From Trachelipus rathkii (Eukaryota; Arthropoda; Malacostraca; Isopoda; Trachelipodidae), in contig JABUQX010004686.1 of the NCBI GenBank assembly GCA_015478945.1, positions 42,501 to 61,401 of the forward strand: a stretch of DNA of 18,901 nucleotides, given 5' to 3'. This document shows positions 1 through 9,690 of the stretch, one piece after another; the first letter of the stretch is position 1; the number at the start of each line of letters is the position of its first letter. The position numbers and the translations under genes are program-made. The notes beneath the pieces were generated by a model that was not told the origin of the DNA, made no database searches, and saw nothing but the letters and a program-made list of their open reading frames with translations.

Positions 1-496
1 GCGAGCCTTGAGTTTCCAATACTCACATAAAATTGGTGTGAAAACAAGGCACCTTTTGTAACTCAACGGTGACGGTTTAAATGAATGTGGGAGGTCAACC
101 ATTTCAAATACTGGCCGGCTGTATATCTATGAAACGAGATAAGTGGCGGCAATGTTACATGTAGAAAAGAGAATTCAAGTGTGGTTTGAAAGTAGGGGAC
201 AGTTTTGTTGTTTTTCTAGCTTAGAGCTCATTTCTATCCAAAGAAAGGTAGACCCGGAACCTCTCCAAATGTAGGAAGCAGTACTTCATAAAAAAGTGGT
301 AAGACTCTTATATAACTGGAATACTTGACATAATAATTCCACAATCTGAACGAATCCCATCATCTTGAGGCCATTAGCACAGTTGTGATAGAAGTTTACA
401 AAACAATTTGTTGGTTTCTGTTCAGTTCAAATGTTATGTTCATAGGTGTGATTGCTTAGAGCCGTCGAATGAGATAGGAAAGCTAGTAGGGTGTTT
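1..496. other. no recognisable feature
   Basis: AT-rich DNA with stops in all frames and no tandem repeat or recognisable protein motif that I could see. Confidence 0.5.
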
Positions 497-1075
497 ATGG
501 AGAGAATATATGATGAAATGAGTCTTAAAAGTTGCGGCACTCCAGGTAAAAATACATTCGCATCTGCTCAATTGAACCGGAAGCTGAAAACATAGGCAAG
601 CTCTAGATTAAAAGATGGAGCAGATTTAAATGCAGTGTAAGAGGAGAGGTTAAGTCATCGGCAAAAAATAACAGAGTATGAGGTGCAGCTAAGCAGATCA
701 TCAAGAAAGTAAGAATAATATTGGAGATTATAAAAATTAGGAAGAAGTTGCTCATTTACAAGGAAACGATATTTTAACAATGCACAAGGAGGCAAAGGAA
801 AAGAGCTTGGACATCAAGCGCATACGACACAAAAAGTCCAATGTCAAAAGGGCAGAAGACCATAACAGTGATGTGAGAAAGAAAGATTATCAGTAGAACC
901 TCTAACGTTTAAACCCATACTGATGATCGAAAGAATGAAAAGAGATTCAGAAGATTCGCGAATTAAGAGTTAAGAATGTTTTTCAAAGATTTAGAGAGAA
1001 TACAAGAGAGAGCTATGGACGACATTAAAAAGAATCAAAGTGGCTAACCTTCTAGGATGGTTGAAAATTACGAGT
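497..1075 (+). pseudogene. broken coiled-coil-like reading frame, unknown
   Basis: I do not recognise this gene. From an ATG at 497 one frame stays open to 595, continues past stops at 593, 638 and 710, and a second frame is open from 741 to a stop at 894-896. The pieces are unusually rich in Lys, Glu, Arg and Gln with few hydrophobics, for example EERLSHRQKITEYEVQL at 641 and HKEAKEKSLDIKRIRHKKS within the 741-896 segment. More charged helical fragments follow to about 1075. This is what a decayed coiled-coil protein would look like, and the composition differs from the T-rich DNA that follows. It may instead be chance in A-rich DNA. No splice sites were assigned, so exons of a live gene cannot be excluded. 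Confidence 0.25.
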
Positions 1076-1296
1076 AATAATAGAGAGATATGGACCAAAT
1101 TGATGGGCTATTGTCTGTGAGATTATTTGAGCTGTGATGGCTGTTAGATATTGATGGTCGCACGGATACGATCAAATCACAGAGCAAAGTATTTCTTTGT
1201 TCCGACGTAACGGAATATAATGTTGTGCTATTTTGTAAGTGACTTAATTTTAAAGGCTGTACTTAAGTACTTACAAGGATGTACTTAATTACTTTG

Positions 1297-1319
1297 CAAA
1301 TGTTGCTTTGCAACATTTG
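1297..1319. repeat. perfect 10-bp hairpin
   Basis: caaatgttgc and gcaacatttg pair perfectly around a TTT loop. It is followed by further aacattttgcaacatt copies and lies about 25 bp outside the inverted repeat that starts at 1344. Function unknown. Confidence 0.6.
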
Positions 1320-1343
1320 TAACATTTTGCAACATTCGGTTTT

Positions 1344-1363
1344 TAAGGGGACGTTGCGCGTAG
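1344..1363 (+). repeat. left copy of 20-bp inverted repeat
   Basis: The 20-mer taaggggacgttgcgcgtag is the exact reverse complement of 3187-3206. It is GC-rich in an AT-rich setting, so chance is unlikely. It marks the left limit of a 1.86-kb segment of palindromic satellite and may be the terminal repeat of a non-autonomous element. Confidence 0.75.
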
Positions 1364-1559
1364 GGTTTCCTAACTTTTGAAGGTAGTAATCATCAATTCT
1401 ATGAATTTTACACTTTCTAGTGTAGAATTGAATGCTCTTTCCAATGGTGTGGTTATTTTCAATAGGCAAAAAATATTTTATTCACAATGTATAGGGGGAT
1501 ACGGGGGGGTGTTCAATTTTGGCAAGTCATGAATGAAAAATCACGATAAACTTTTTATT

Positions 1560-2870
1560 ATTCATGCGATCGGCACGAAACTTTCAGAGCAAGTATTGTT
1601 TGGGAAGACACAATTTTTGTTTAAATAAATTTTTTGTATGGAGAACGGATTTGCTTCTGTGCATGGGAAAATTTTCGAATTTTCAAAAGTTTCCCCATAT
1701 GCAGCGGCAAACCCCTTGAGTTTACAAAACATTTATCTAAACAAAATATGTGAACCTTGCCTAGTAGTATATGACCTGAAAGTTTCGGGTATTGATTGAA
1801 CAAAAAAAAAATTATCATGAAATTTTTTGTAGCAAAAAAAAAAAAAAAAAAAAAAAAATTCAGAACTGGTGGGGTGTAACTTTTTTAATATTTATTCGAT
1901 TGCAATGAAACTTTCACAACTTATTTACCTCTACGAGATATAAATATTTTATTTAGATTAATTTTTGGTATGCCCAACAGTTTTGCCGCTGATCGTGAGA
2001 AAACTTTTGAAAACTTTGAAATGTTCCCATGAGCAGCGACAAATCTGTTGGGCATACAAAAATTTTCTCTAAACAAAAAATGTCTATCTTCCCCAATTAT
2101 ATATGCTCTGAAAATTTCAAACTGATTGTATAAAAACTAATTACGTTTTCCTGGTTTTTCATTTTTGAGTTGCCAAAAATTTTTTTTTAATGATTGGTGT
2201 CTTGCAACATTTTTATTATTCATCTGATAGGAATGAAACTTTTATGGCCTTTATAACTCGACGATATACACATATTTTATTTAGATAAATTTTCTGTACG
2301 CCTAATGGTTTTGCTGCTACTCACGGGAAAACTTTTTAAAATTTATAAGTTTTCCCATGAACAGCGGCAAAAGTATTTGGTATACAAAAATCTTATCTTA
2401 ACACAATATGTTTATCCTTTCCAATTATACATGCTCTGAAAGTTTCGTATTAATCGGATTTAAAATAAAAAAAATATTGCAATTTTTCTTTTTTTTAGTT
2501 GGAAAAAAAGAAAAAAAAGAAAAATTCAAATAATTGATGGCATATAACTTTTTGACTACTCATCTGATTGTAATTAAATTTTTACAACTTGTAAAAATTG
2601 GCGAGATACACCTTTTTTTATTTATATAAATTTGTTGTATACCCAATGGTTTTGCCGCTGCTCACAGTTCAACTTCTTGATTATTTTACTAAAAAAATTT
2701 TTTTTTTTACATTGAGCAGCTATTTCGGGTATAACAAAAAATCCAACACTATTTTATACTTTTCTTTTTTTGTTTTCAATTTCGTATACATTGATCAACA
2801 TTTTGATGTATGATTCAGGCAAATATAAAACTTTCATTATGTTTCGGATAACTTTTAAATTTTTTGGAGA
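1560..2870. repeat. ~330-bp tandem satellite with internal palindrome
   Basis: About four diverged head-to-tail copies. The landmark gccgctgctcacgggaaaac recurs in altered form at about 1653, 1985, 2313 and 2654 (spacing 332, 328 and 341). Its reversed partner ttttcccatgagcagcggca recurs at about 1690, 2022, 2350 and 2705. In each unit these two blocks form an imperfect inverted repeat of roughly 50-60 bp per arm, flanked outward by tttagataaattttt and aaatttttatctaaa-like sequence. Units are separated by poly-A or poly-T runs, including A-runs at 1834-1858. Copies share a 'tcatctgattgcaatgaaacttt' type start. The short open frames here are translations of the repeat, not genes. Confidence 0.8.
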
Positions 2871-3186
2871 AAAAAAAAATTTGAGATTTAGCAAAAAAAT
2901 CAAAAAAAAAAAATTATCTATATATTGCTGCTAATTGTGAGTTATTTCATAAATCATATGTGTATAGCAAGTATTTTAGTGAAATCCGCTTGCAAAAATC
3001 TTTTGTAGTTCAGCAGAAATTCACTGTTAAAAATTGCTGATCAAAATGCTGATTCATGATATTTGGGAAGAAATTACACAAAATCTAAACACTTTTTTGC
3101 ATGTGTCATTGAGATAAATATTGTAGAGAAATCTTTTCTCTTTCGAATGGTGTATAATTTATCCCAAACAAATTACATTAGTGCTG

Positions 3187-3206
3187 CTACGCGCAACGTC
3201 CCCTTA
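3187..3206 (-). repeat. right copy of 20-bp inverted repeat
   Basis: Exact reverse complement of 1344-1363. A direct 16-bp near-match, ctctttc(c/g)aatggtgt, also occurs inside both ends (1435-1450 and 3138-3153), so the ends share both inverted and direct similarity. The next satellite begins immediately to the right. Confidence 0.75.
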
Positions 3207-3940
3207 GGTGTTTGAAATGTCGATTTAGGGTTTTCTAAGGTCGAGGAACCCGTTCCTGAGGTCGGTGAGGCTTTTGAAGCAGGTAATTCCAAGGCATGTC
3301 GGCCACTGCCATGAATTTTACCAAACTTCGTTGATTTTGAAGCTTGAAGCGTCAAATTGGAGGTTTCTGAGGTATGCGATGCGTTTTCAGAGATTCTGGA
3401 ATGGGAAACTCCAAGTCTTGTCAGCCACTGACCTAGATTTTCCCCTAACTTCGCTGATTTTGACGCTTGAAGCGTCAAATTAAGGGGTTTCAAGATCGGA
3501 GAATCCGATTCCAAGGCCTGTGAAGTGATTCTAAGGCCCGATCGACCAACTCATGTCAGCAGCTAACTTGCTCAAGGCCCCAACTCCGGTGAGTATGGTT
3601 CAATGAAGGCGAAGCTTTTCTAAAGTCGATGGGACAGTCTTCTGAGACTTTAGAGCTTCTGAACGGTAGAAAATGCCAAGTCATGTCAGTAGTTGACTTT
3701 CGAATTTCCATTACATCGTCAGATTTTGAATTCTGAGGTGTCAAAATACAGATTTTTAAAGTCAGTGAGACTGTTTTCGGCGGTTTCGGATATCTAAACC
3801 GTCAGGAAATCCAAGTCATGTCAGCAGTTTACTTAGGAATTTCCATTTCATCATTAGATTTTAACAGTTGATGTATCAAAGTATTGGTTTCTAAGGTTGA
3901 GAAGCCAGTTTCCGTGGTCTACGATGCGCTTGGGGCTTAA
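3207..3940. repeat. ~130-bp tandem satellite, five copies
   Basis: The landmark ccaagtcatgtcagcagttgactt recurs at 3289, 3411, 3546, 3676 and 3811 (spacing 122, 135, 130 and 135). Companion blocks also repeat at the same period: gaagcgtcaaattgg and tttctgaggtcggtgaggc. Copies 1-2 are closest to each other and the last two carry more changes. A Ser/Thr-rich minus-strand open frame at 3173-3514 only reflects this repeat. Confidence 0.85.
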
Positions 3941-4680
3941 CCCCAGCATCTATATACATGGTAATGAGTCATAGGGTCAGGGTTTAAGTTTTTATATTTG
4001 ATCGCATTTCTTTCAAACTTGGTATCTTTATTGCTGATGGTGACACCTCATCGTAGCTGAGGTTTTTACTCCGCTACACCCCCTGAAAGTGGGTGTTGAG
4101 TTCTTTAACTTGGTTACGACCTTAGATATATGTAAAATAAATATCCGATATGTTTCATCTAAGGCTTCGCATCCAGAGAAGAGTACGGAGAATGAGTTGG
4201 CTCATGTTGCGGTGCCCTACACCGGAGCAGGTTTCCAAAGCTGGAATTGAAATCTTTTTGCATCCGAATAATAGATCGACTAGGGTGTCTATTTAGGGGT
4301 CTGCGAATATGAAGAACTCGAATTTTGGGGTTTCAGAACTCTTTTGGGTGCCTAAAAGACAACAGGGTTTGGTCCCCTAAGAAATAAATTACAGAGCACA
4401 TAGCTGATGAAGAAGTCAGAGTCAGAAAAGGAGTCAGAACGACTCTTGAATGAAGTTAAATTGGAGCTGGAGAGGGAGTAGGGCGGTGCTTGAATCAAAA
4501 CTTGCATTTAACGTTCGTGATGTATGTATGTTATATCACATCCTATGCAAGGATGGCTGCTGAGATCGAATAAGCTATTCTTAACCCTCTAATCGTGGTA
4601 GCAGTGGCAGTAATTCTTGCAATAATAGTTGTAGTTTTGTAAACCATAGTCACTCCTTTTAATTTTATTATTATTATTTT
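3941..4680. other. unique intergenic DNA, no gene recognised
   Basis: Mixed-composition DNA without a long open frame. A 24-codon plus-strand frame at 4407-4481 is strongly charged (KKSESEKESERLLNEVKLELE) and coiled-coil-like, but too short to call a gene. Confidence 0.45.
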
Positions 4681-4800
4681 AACGGTTTGCGTGAAGGGCC
4701 AACACGCAACGCAAAAGCGGGCGCCCGCAGGGGCAAACCTGCAAGACCAGCGCAAAACCGATGCGCGGTCCTGCAGGCGCAAAATTGATGCGCGAACGCA
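4681..4800. repeat. GC-rich gcgcc-type dispersed repeat, copy 1
   Basis: A GC-rich island in AT-rich DNA with recurring cccgcaggggcaaa, ctgcaggcgcaaaattgatgcgcg and agcgcaaaaccgatgcgcgg blocks. The end, gcgcaaaattgatgcgcgaacg, closely resembles the end of the patch at 14041-14162 (gacgcaaaattcccgcgtgaacg), so both belong to one repeat family. Confidence 0.65.
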
Positions 4801-4939
4801 TAAATATATTATAGTTATGTCGATATTGTAGGCTTAGACCTTAGGCCATTTATATTTTTAATATATTTCCTAAACGTTGAGCAGAAAACTTTATTTTAAA
4901 CTGCAGCAATTTTATTTATTTATTTATAGAAAATGTGTT

Positions 4940-5375
4940 TCATTATAAAAAATTTTTTTACGCATTTTGTTTTTACTAAATTTTTTTAAATTTTTTTAAT
5001 TAAAAATATCAATTAATCAATAACTCAATAGAACAATCTCTAATCAACCACATCCTCACTCTTTCCCTATCACCCTTGATCTATTGATTAAGTGATCAAA
5101 GTCATGATCAAGTGATTAAAGTCCTAATTAAACTAATTACTTGTACAACATGATAAATACGTTTTTTTGTAAGAACATTACATAAAATTATTAAAATCAC
5201 TTTATGTTTTACTAATTTCTTATTAAAAATATAAATTATTCAATAGATCAAAGAATCAAACTCTAATCAAACACCCTCCACACCACAATCCATATTACCC
5301 GTGATCCTTTGATTAAGCGATTAAAGTCATATTTGAATGCAACTTTTTGTAAAAATAATCATTTTCACAAGGTTT
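4940..5375. repeat. 236-bp tandem duplication, AT-rich
   Basis: Two diverged copies, with cattataaaaaatttttttacgca... matched by cattacataaaattattaaaatcac... 236 bp later; ttttactaa occurs at 4972 and 5207. Shared blocks include ctctaatcaa, cacccttgatc(t) / cccgtgatcctttgattaagcgattaaagtcat and the terminal tttttgtaa. A fragment of a third start (tttttgtaaaaataatcatt) follows. The gattaag/cttaatc words give internal dyads. Confidence 0.7.
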
Positions 5376-5386
5376 AACACGAACCG

Positions 5387-5390
<4 letters not shown>

Positions 5391-5451
<61 letters not shown>

Positions 5452-5473
5452 TATAATATATATTTATTATATA

Positions 5474-5508
<35 letters not shown>
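5391..5508. repeat. (TA)n microsatellite
   Basis: Almost pure TA with a few TT/AA interruptions; it abuts the GC-rich repeat at 5509. Confidence 0.95.
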
Positions 5509-5513
<5 letters not shown>

Positions 5514-5690
5514 CCTGGGCGCGCCTATAATTTTTTTAGTGCGCCTGGCCTATGAGCCCTGCGCCCTATAAGCCTTGCCGCCGGACCTAGTGGCCTTAGA
5601 TTTGCGCTTATATTTTTGCCACAAATCAATGCGCCTACGCGCATTGCGCTTGGGCGCCGCAACCTTTTGCCGGCCGGTGCCCGTTTCACT
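5509..5690. repeat. GC-rich gcgcc-type repeat, copy 2
   Basis: Begins tcagagcctgggcgcgcctat directly after the TA block and contains many gcgcct/gcgccc words. The reverse complement of 7081-7228 also starts tatatatcagaagctgagcg, so the two patches lie in inverted orientation, each with its TA block on the same relative side. Confidence 0.65.
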
Positions 5691-5937
5691 AAATTTATTT
5701 GCAAAGTAAACTTTAGTTGCAATAATAAAAGCATGCTTTTATAAGAAAAAAAAACACATTTTATTAAATTTTCTATAATTAAACACCGTATCTGTTTTTA
5801 CACGTCCTCCTTCCTCTTCATGTCCTTGTGCGTCCATGTTTCCCCCTCCCAGGAGGTCCAGACGAGCGCTGCAGAAGTGGGCAAATTTTCAGAGCGTAGT
5901 TGCCATTATATTGTAGTTAAAACTACTGCAATCTAGT
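5691..5937. other. no recognisable gene
   Basis: Unique sequence with a short C/T-rich stretch (5805-5850) and no coding signal. Confidence 0.4.
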
Positions 5938-5981
5938 TTATATATATAATTATAATATTATATATATATATATTATATATA

Positions 5982-6012
<31 letters not shown>

Positions 6013-6059
6013 ATAATTTTATATATATATATTATATATATTTATATATATAAATATAT
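5938..6059. repeat. interrupted (TA)n block
   Basis: TA repeats broken by aat/att steps throughout. Confidence 0.9.
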
Positions 6060-6294
6060 TCGGATTTGATCCTTGTGTGACTTCGATTTTTTATAAGGTG
6101 TAGCACATGGGAGTAGATAGTGAATTCCTTTATTTATTTTTATTTTATTACTAAGCCTGAAATAAAATTTTGGCCTTTACTCTACTCGATATTATACACG
6201 GATATTGGGGGCGGCTACACTCCATATAAATATACGCAGTGCATCACACACCAGCATCACGAATATACAGGTCCGCGCCATTTTTTTAAAAATC

Positions 6295-6429
<135 letters not shown>

Positions 6430-6526
6430 TTCGGGGGAAGTTAAAATTTTTTTTAATAATTTAGTGTTAATTTATACACGGGGGCACTTAATTTTTTAAT
6501 ATTATAACACATCACTTTATATTTAA

Positions 6527-6660
6527 GGGTGGCGTCGAGCTTTCGTATACGCTTTCGTATACCTCCTTCAGGAGACTGAGTGGCTATTATACTGTCAAGG
6601 AATGGAAGGATTTTGGGAATGGTTTTGGTTGGTTGTTGTTTCAGTTTTTAATTGATTAAA
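6527..6660 (-). mobile_element. possible Penelope-like 3' remnant with hammerhead-like motif
   Basis: On the minus strand, CTGAAGGAGG (from 6571) is followed by a perfect 7-bp hairpin GTATACG-AAAG-CGTATAC, then GAAAGC and TCGACGC. The layout CTGA(n)GAGG, stem, GAAAGCT(n)(n)ACGC matches the motif downstream of the Penelope-like element at 11798-11839, although the stem sequences differ. Hammerhead-like folds near the ends of Penelope-like elements are established knowledge. Upstream on the same strand a short frame reads KILPFLDSII, similar to the LPFLD motif of such reverse transcriptases, but it is too short to prove descent. No other coding remnant is visible. Confidence 0.4.
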
Positions 6661-6695
6661 GTATTTTGATGAAATGATTGTAATAATTAAGCAGT

Positions 6696-6994
<299 letters not shown>

Positions 6995-7080
6995 AGTTTT
7001 AACAAATAATTTTAAAAATACAAGTTAGCCATGCTTCTAAGTTCTAACTTTTAAAGGGTAAAAAAATGCTTTGTTCCTGT

Positions 7081-7224
7081 TCATAGGCCACGAGAATTGG
7101 CTGTGCCGCCTATGCTTAGTCCGCCCTTTTTAAATTGTTCGCGGGCCTATGCGCCTACGAATTGGAATAGTGCGCCCATAGGCGCAAAGGCATATAGCGC
7201 AACTTGGTGGCGCAACGCTCAGCT

Positions 7225-7228
<4 letters not shown>
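7081..7228. repeat. GC-rich gcgcc-type repeat, copy 3 (inverted)
   Basis: Contains tgcgcctacg, tgcgcccataggcgcaaa and gtggcgcaacgc, and ends agcttctga against the next TA block. It is related to 5509-5690 in the opposite orientation. Confidence 0.6.
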
Positions 7229-7307
<79 letters not shown>

Positions 7308-7373
7308 TATATATATCTATATAATATATATATATATCATATTATATATTTTTATATATATATATATACTATA
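7229..7373. repeat. (TA)n microsatellite
   Basis: Mostly pure TA, ending ctataggcaatt just upstream of the viral ATPase remnant. Confidence 0.95.
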
Positions 7374-7411
7374 GGCAATTGAAATTTCTATTCTTCTTAT
7401 CTTTGATAAGT

Positions 7412-8035
7412 ATGGATGTGCTTAAATTTATGTTCCGTAGTCCAGCTACATGTCTTGTTATAGGTTCTATAGGCTGTGGGAAAACCTTCTGTTTCTTAAA
7501 TATTTTAAAAGAGGTTGAGGAAATTTTCGACCAAAGTGTTTAAAATAGTTTTGGTGTTACAGTGTTTACCAGGAAATTTAATGAATATAAAGATTTAATA
7601 CTTCTCAGCGAAACTCCTTTCACGACGTTAAGTATGAAATGATTGCGGAACATTAATCAATTGTGTTAATGATTTGATTCATAAGCTGAATGAAGATATA
7701 GCTACAAACGTTCAATGTGTACTCGCATCATTTAAATATTTCCATATTTTTTAAAACACAAAACATTTTTCATCAGAATAAGTATATGAGAGATGTATCT
7801 TTAAACACTCAATACCTGATCCTGTTCGCGACAAAGAAAGATATTAGTCTACCCTTTGTACAGTCCTGGATGTTCACATTGATAGAAAAGAGTTTGAAAG
7901 TTTGCACAGACATATACTATTTACTTACGTCTATTTAGTGTGGCGAACTTCATCTTCAAAACAGTACACGATTCTACTCCGCACCAATATTCTACTACAA
8001 AAATCGAAAAAGATACTGTATATACTGAATAATGG
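7412..8035 (+). pseudogene. ATP: Polinton/adintovirus A32-type packaging ATPase
   Basis: Remnant of the FtsK/HerA-class ATPase that pumps genomic DNA into the capsid in Polintons, adintoviruses and relatives. The ATG at 7412 opens a 43-codon segment carrying the Walker A loop GSIGCGKT (residues 18-25), ended by TAA at 7541. A second frame near 7663 carries VNDLIHKLNEDI, where the Walker B acidic pair is expected; the first acidic residue reads Asn. A third frame (7717-7938) holds NISIFFKTQNIFHQNKYM and SLNTQYLILF, which correspond to the sensor/arginine-finger region that is very well conserved in this family. RTNIL near 8010 matches the C-terminal end. Family length is about 220-250 aa, so the extent fits. 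At least four frame breaks make it nonfunctional. The family assignment is confident; the exact end is not. Confidence 0.8.
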
Positions 8036-8081
8036 AGTAACTCTAATAGTAAAGATTTACTCTATAAAAAAAAATATAAAA

Positions 8082-8335
8082 ATGATGAAACCTTCGGATA
8101 AACGTAAACTATTTGTGAAGGAAGGAAAACTACATCCACTGTGTCATGCGAATCTGTTAAATCTTATAAAAGGAATATTCCTTTAAACAGCCATGGAAGT
8201 TGGCACCACCGTCATAAAATCACATTGAGAAAACTGTTTGAATATAAAAATCTGAAAAAATAAAGCAATTTACCTGAAGAAAAGAGCGTAAAGTTTTCCA
8301 TTACTCTTTTCCGTTGTAGCCCCTTTATTAACTAA
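8082..8335 (+). pseudogene. small basic adintovirus-type protein
   Basis: It follows the ATPase remnant by about 50 bp. The ATG at 8082 (a second ATG is at 8085) starts a short frame with KPSDKRKLF, then LLNLIKG before TAA at 8184-8186. The next frame, +1 after about 8172, continues with RHKITLRKLFEYKNLKK and LPEEKSVKF. The order (basic start, Cys/Leu segment followed by LLxxLKG, then RHKxxLRKL) resembles the small basic protein often found beside the ATPase in Polintons and adintoviruses, whose role is unproven. Here it is about 85 codons with a frameshift and an in-frame TAA. I infer a virion-associated or DNA-binding role from charge and position only. Confidence 0.55.
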
Positions 8336-8350
8336 GTGGATAACAGAATT

Positions 8351-9285
8351 ATGAAGAAGGTTTTTGTTTTCACCGTATACCGAGTATAAGAAATTGGAAT
8401 ATAATACATCCAGCTTCATTATCTAACCTGCAACATCAGCTTCTCCAACAGCAAATACAACTATCGACAGCACACAACCTCAACAGCGAACAATACAGGT
8501 GAAGCTCAACAAGACCAAATACAGCCTGCACAGTCTCATATTCAAAAGCATACAATAGAACAGTCCTATCAACAGTTACAAATCAATCAACCTCATAGCT
8601 TATATGATCCTAAAGTTCAAACAGTAAATGTTACGAGGAAGAATTGCCTTGGATATTCAACACTCCGATATCAACATCAATGACAACGTGTCTTATATGT
8701 AAAACGCACGCTAATGACAATATTTTAATAGATCAAAAAGCACTTGCATCACCAATGCTTTAATTCGAAGTTGGAACATTGATGATTCATCTATAAAATC
8801 TGTGGTTAAGGATGAAATGAAAAAGGAAGTGGATGCAAAAAAGCTGCTTAGAAAAACGTTGATCTGTTGAGCGTAAAAAATCAGGTTTTTGCTTTATATA
8901 ATATTTTAAAGAGTAAGATATCAATTTAATGATCTCGGACAAAACCATTCTGAGAAAAAACAGCTTGATGTCATCGCAATATTCATACGAATCTAATGTA
9001 ATATTCTGATCTCTCAACGCGGGGTATTGAAGAAGCCTCCTGTAACAGGCTGGACCTAAGTATCAGACATGAGCTTCAGGTATTAAATTCTCTAGAACTT
9101 AATCTTGAATAAAAAGAGATTGAGATCTGGATAATATGACAATACATCCTAGACTAGATACAAGTCCTCTGGACATCTTACACTTCAGATGATCAAAAGA
9201 GACTAAACGAGATCGCACGTTCAGCTTCAAGGAGGAGTTCGAAAAATATCATGGCAATTTACCTAAATGATAAAATCCTGATAAA
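8351..9285 (+). pseudogene. Gln-rich virion-type protein remnant
   Basis: The ATG at 8351 (MKKVFVF), then the frame PYTEYKKLEYNTSSF near 8371, resembles the 'MKK..VLVP...YK.L' start of a proline/glutamine-rich protein seen in adintovirus-like elements; I cannot name it securely. A Gln-rich middle (LQHQLLQQQIQ at about 8428; QIQPAQSHIQKHTIEQSYQQ at about 8518) is followed by an acidic-basic helix (KDEMKKEVDAKKLLRKTL, about 8810-8865) and NQVFALYNILKSKISI near 8880, recalling the leucine-rich C-terminal motif of that protein. The far end (RLNEIARSASRRSSKN, about 9203) may be a separate fragment. Multiple frameshifts and stops. The minus-strand open frame at 8787-9017 is antisense to this. Confidence 0.45.
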
Positions 9286-9296
9286 TTATTTTTCCG

Positions 9297-9321
9297 TTTA
9301 TATATATATATACTATATATT

Positions 9322-9354
<33 letters not shown>

Positions 9355-9427
9355 CTATATATATATATATATTTTATATATATATATATTATATATATAG
9401 TTATATATATATATTATATATATATAC
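9297..9427. repeat. (TA)n block left of mariner
   Basis: TA repeats with several interruptions; the mariner remnant follows immediately. Confidence 0.95.
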
Positions 9428-9576
9428 TCTCTGTCCACAAGTATGTTTTACTGAATATCCTATGAACGACTGAGTAATGTAGCTCTCCGTGACGCTATAC
9501 GAGTAGGCGTTGCATAGCTATGGATTACCTACGCTACATATCATACCCAGTTTTTAATCAGATTATATAAAGTGTT

Positions 9577-9690
9577 TGCAAATACATCTGTTTTATGTAG
9601 GAGCATGTGTTCTAACTTCGCTAAGTTTTTTGCAACTACATCTTTTTTGTGTATGGGCGTGTTTTCTATCTCTTTCAATTTTTTGCGATG
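9577..9690. repeat. ~54-bp tandem repeat in mariner 5' region
   Basis: tgca(a/c)tacatctgttttatgtaggagcatgt... begins at 9577, again at 9631 and as a truncated third copy at about 9684. It lies just upstream of, and partly within, the transposase start region. Confidence 0.7.

Noticed and set aside
3173..3514. 113-codon Ser/Thr-rich minus-strand frame
   Set aside because: Its internal repeats follow the 130-bp DNA satellite and it crosses the 20-bp inverted repeat; no conserved motif.
5386..5571. Tyr/Ile repeat open frame over a TA array
   Set aside because: Direct translation of (TA)n; no coding evidence. The same holds for the frame at 7097-7324.
8787..9017. 76-codon minus-strand open frame
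   Set aside because: It lies antisense to the Gln-rich viral remnant and shows no family motif.
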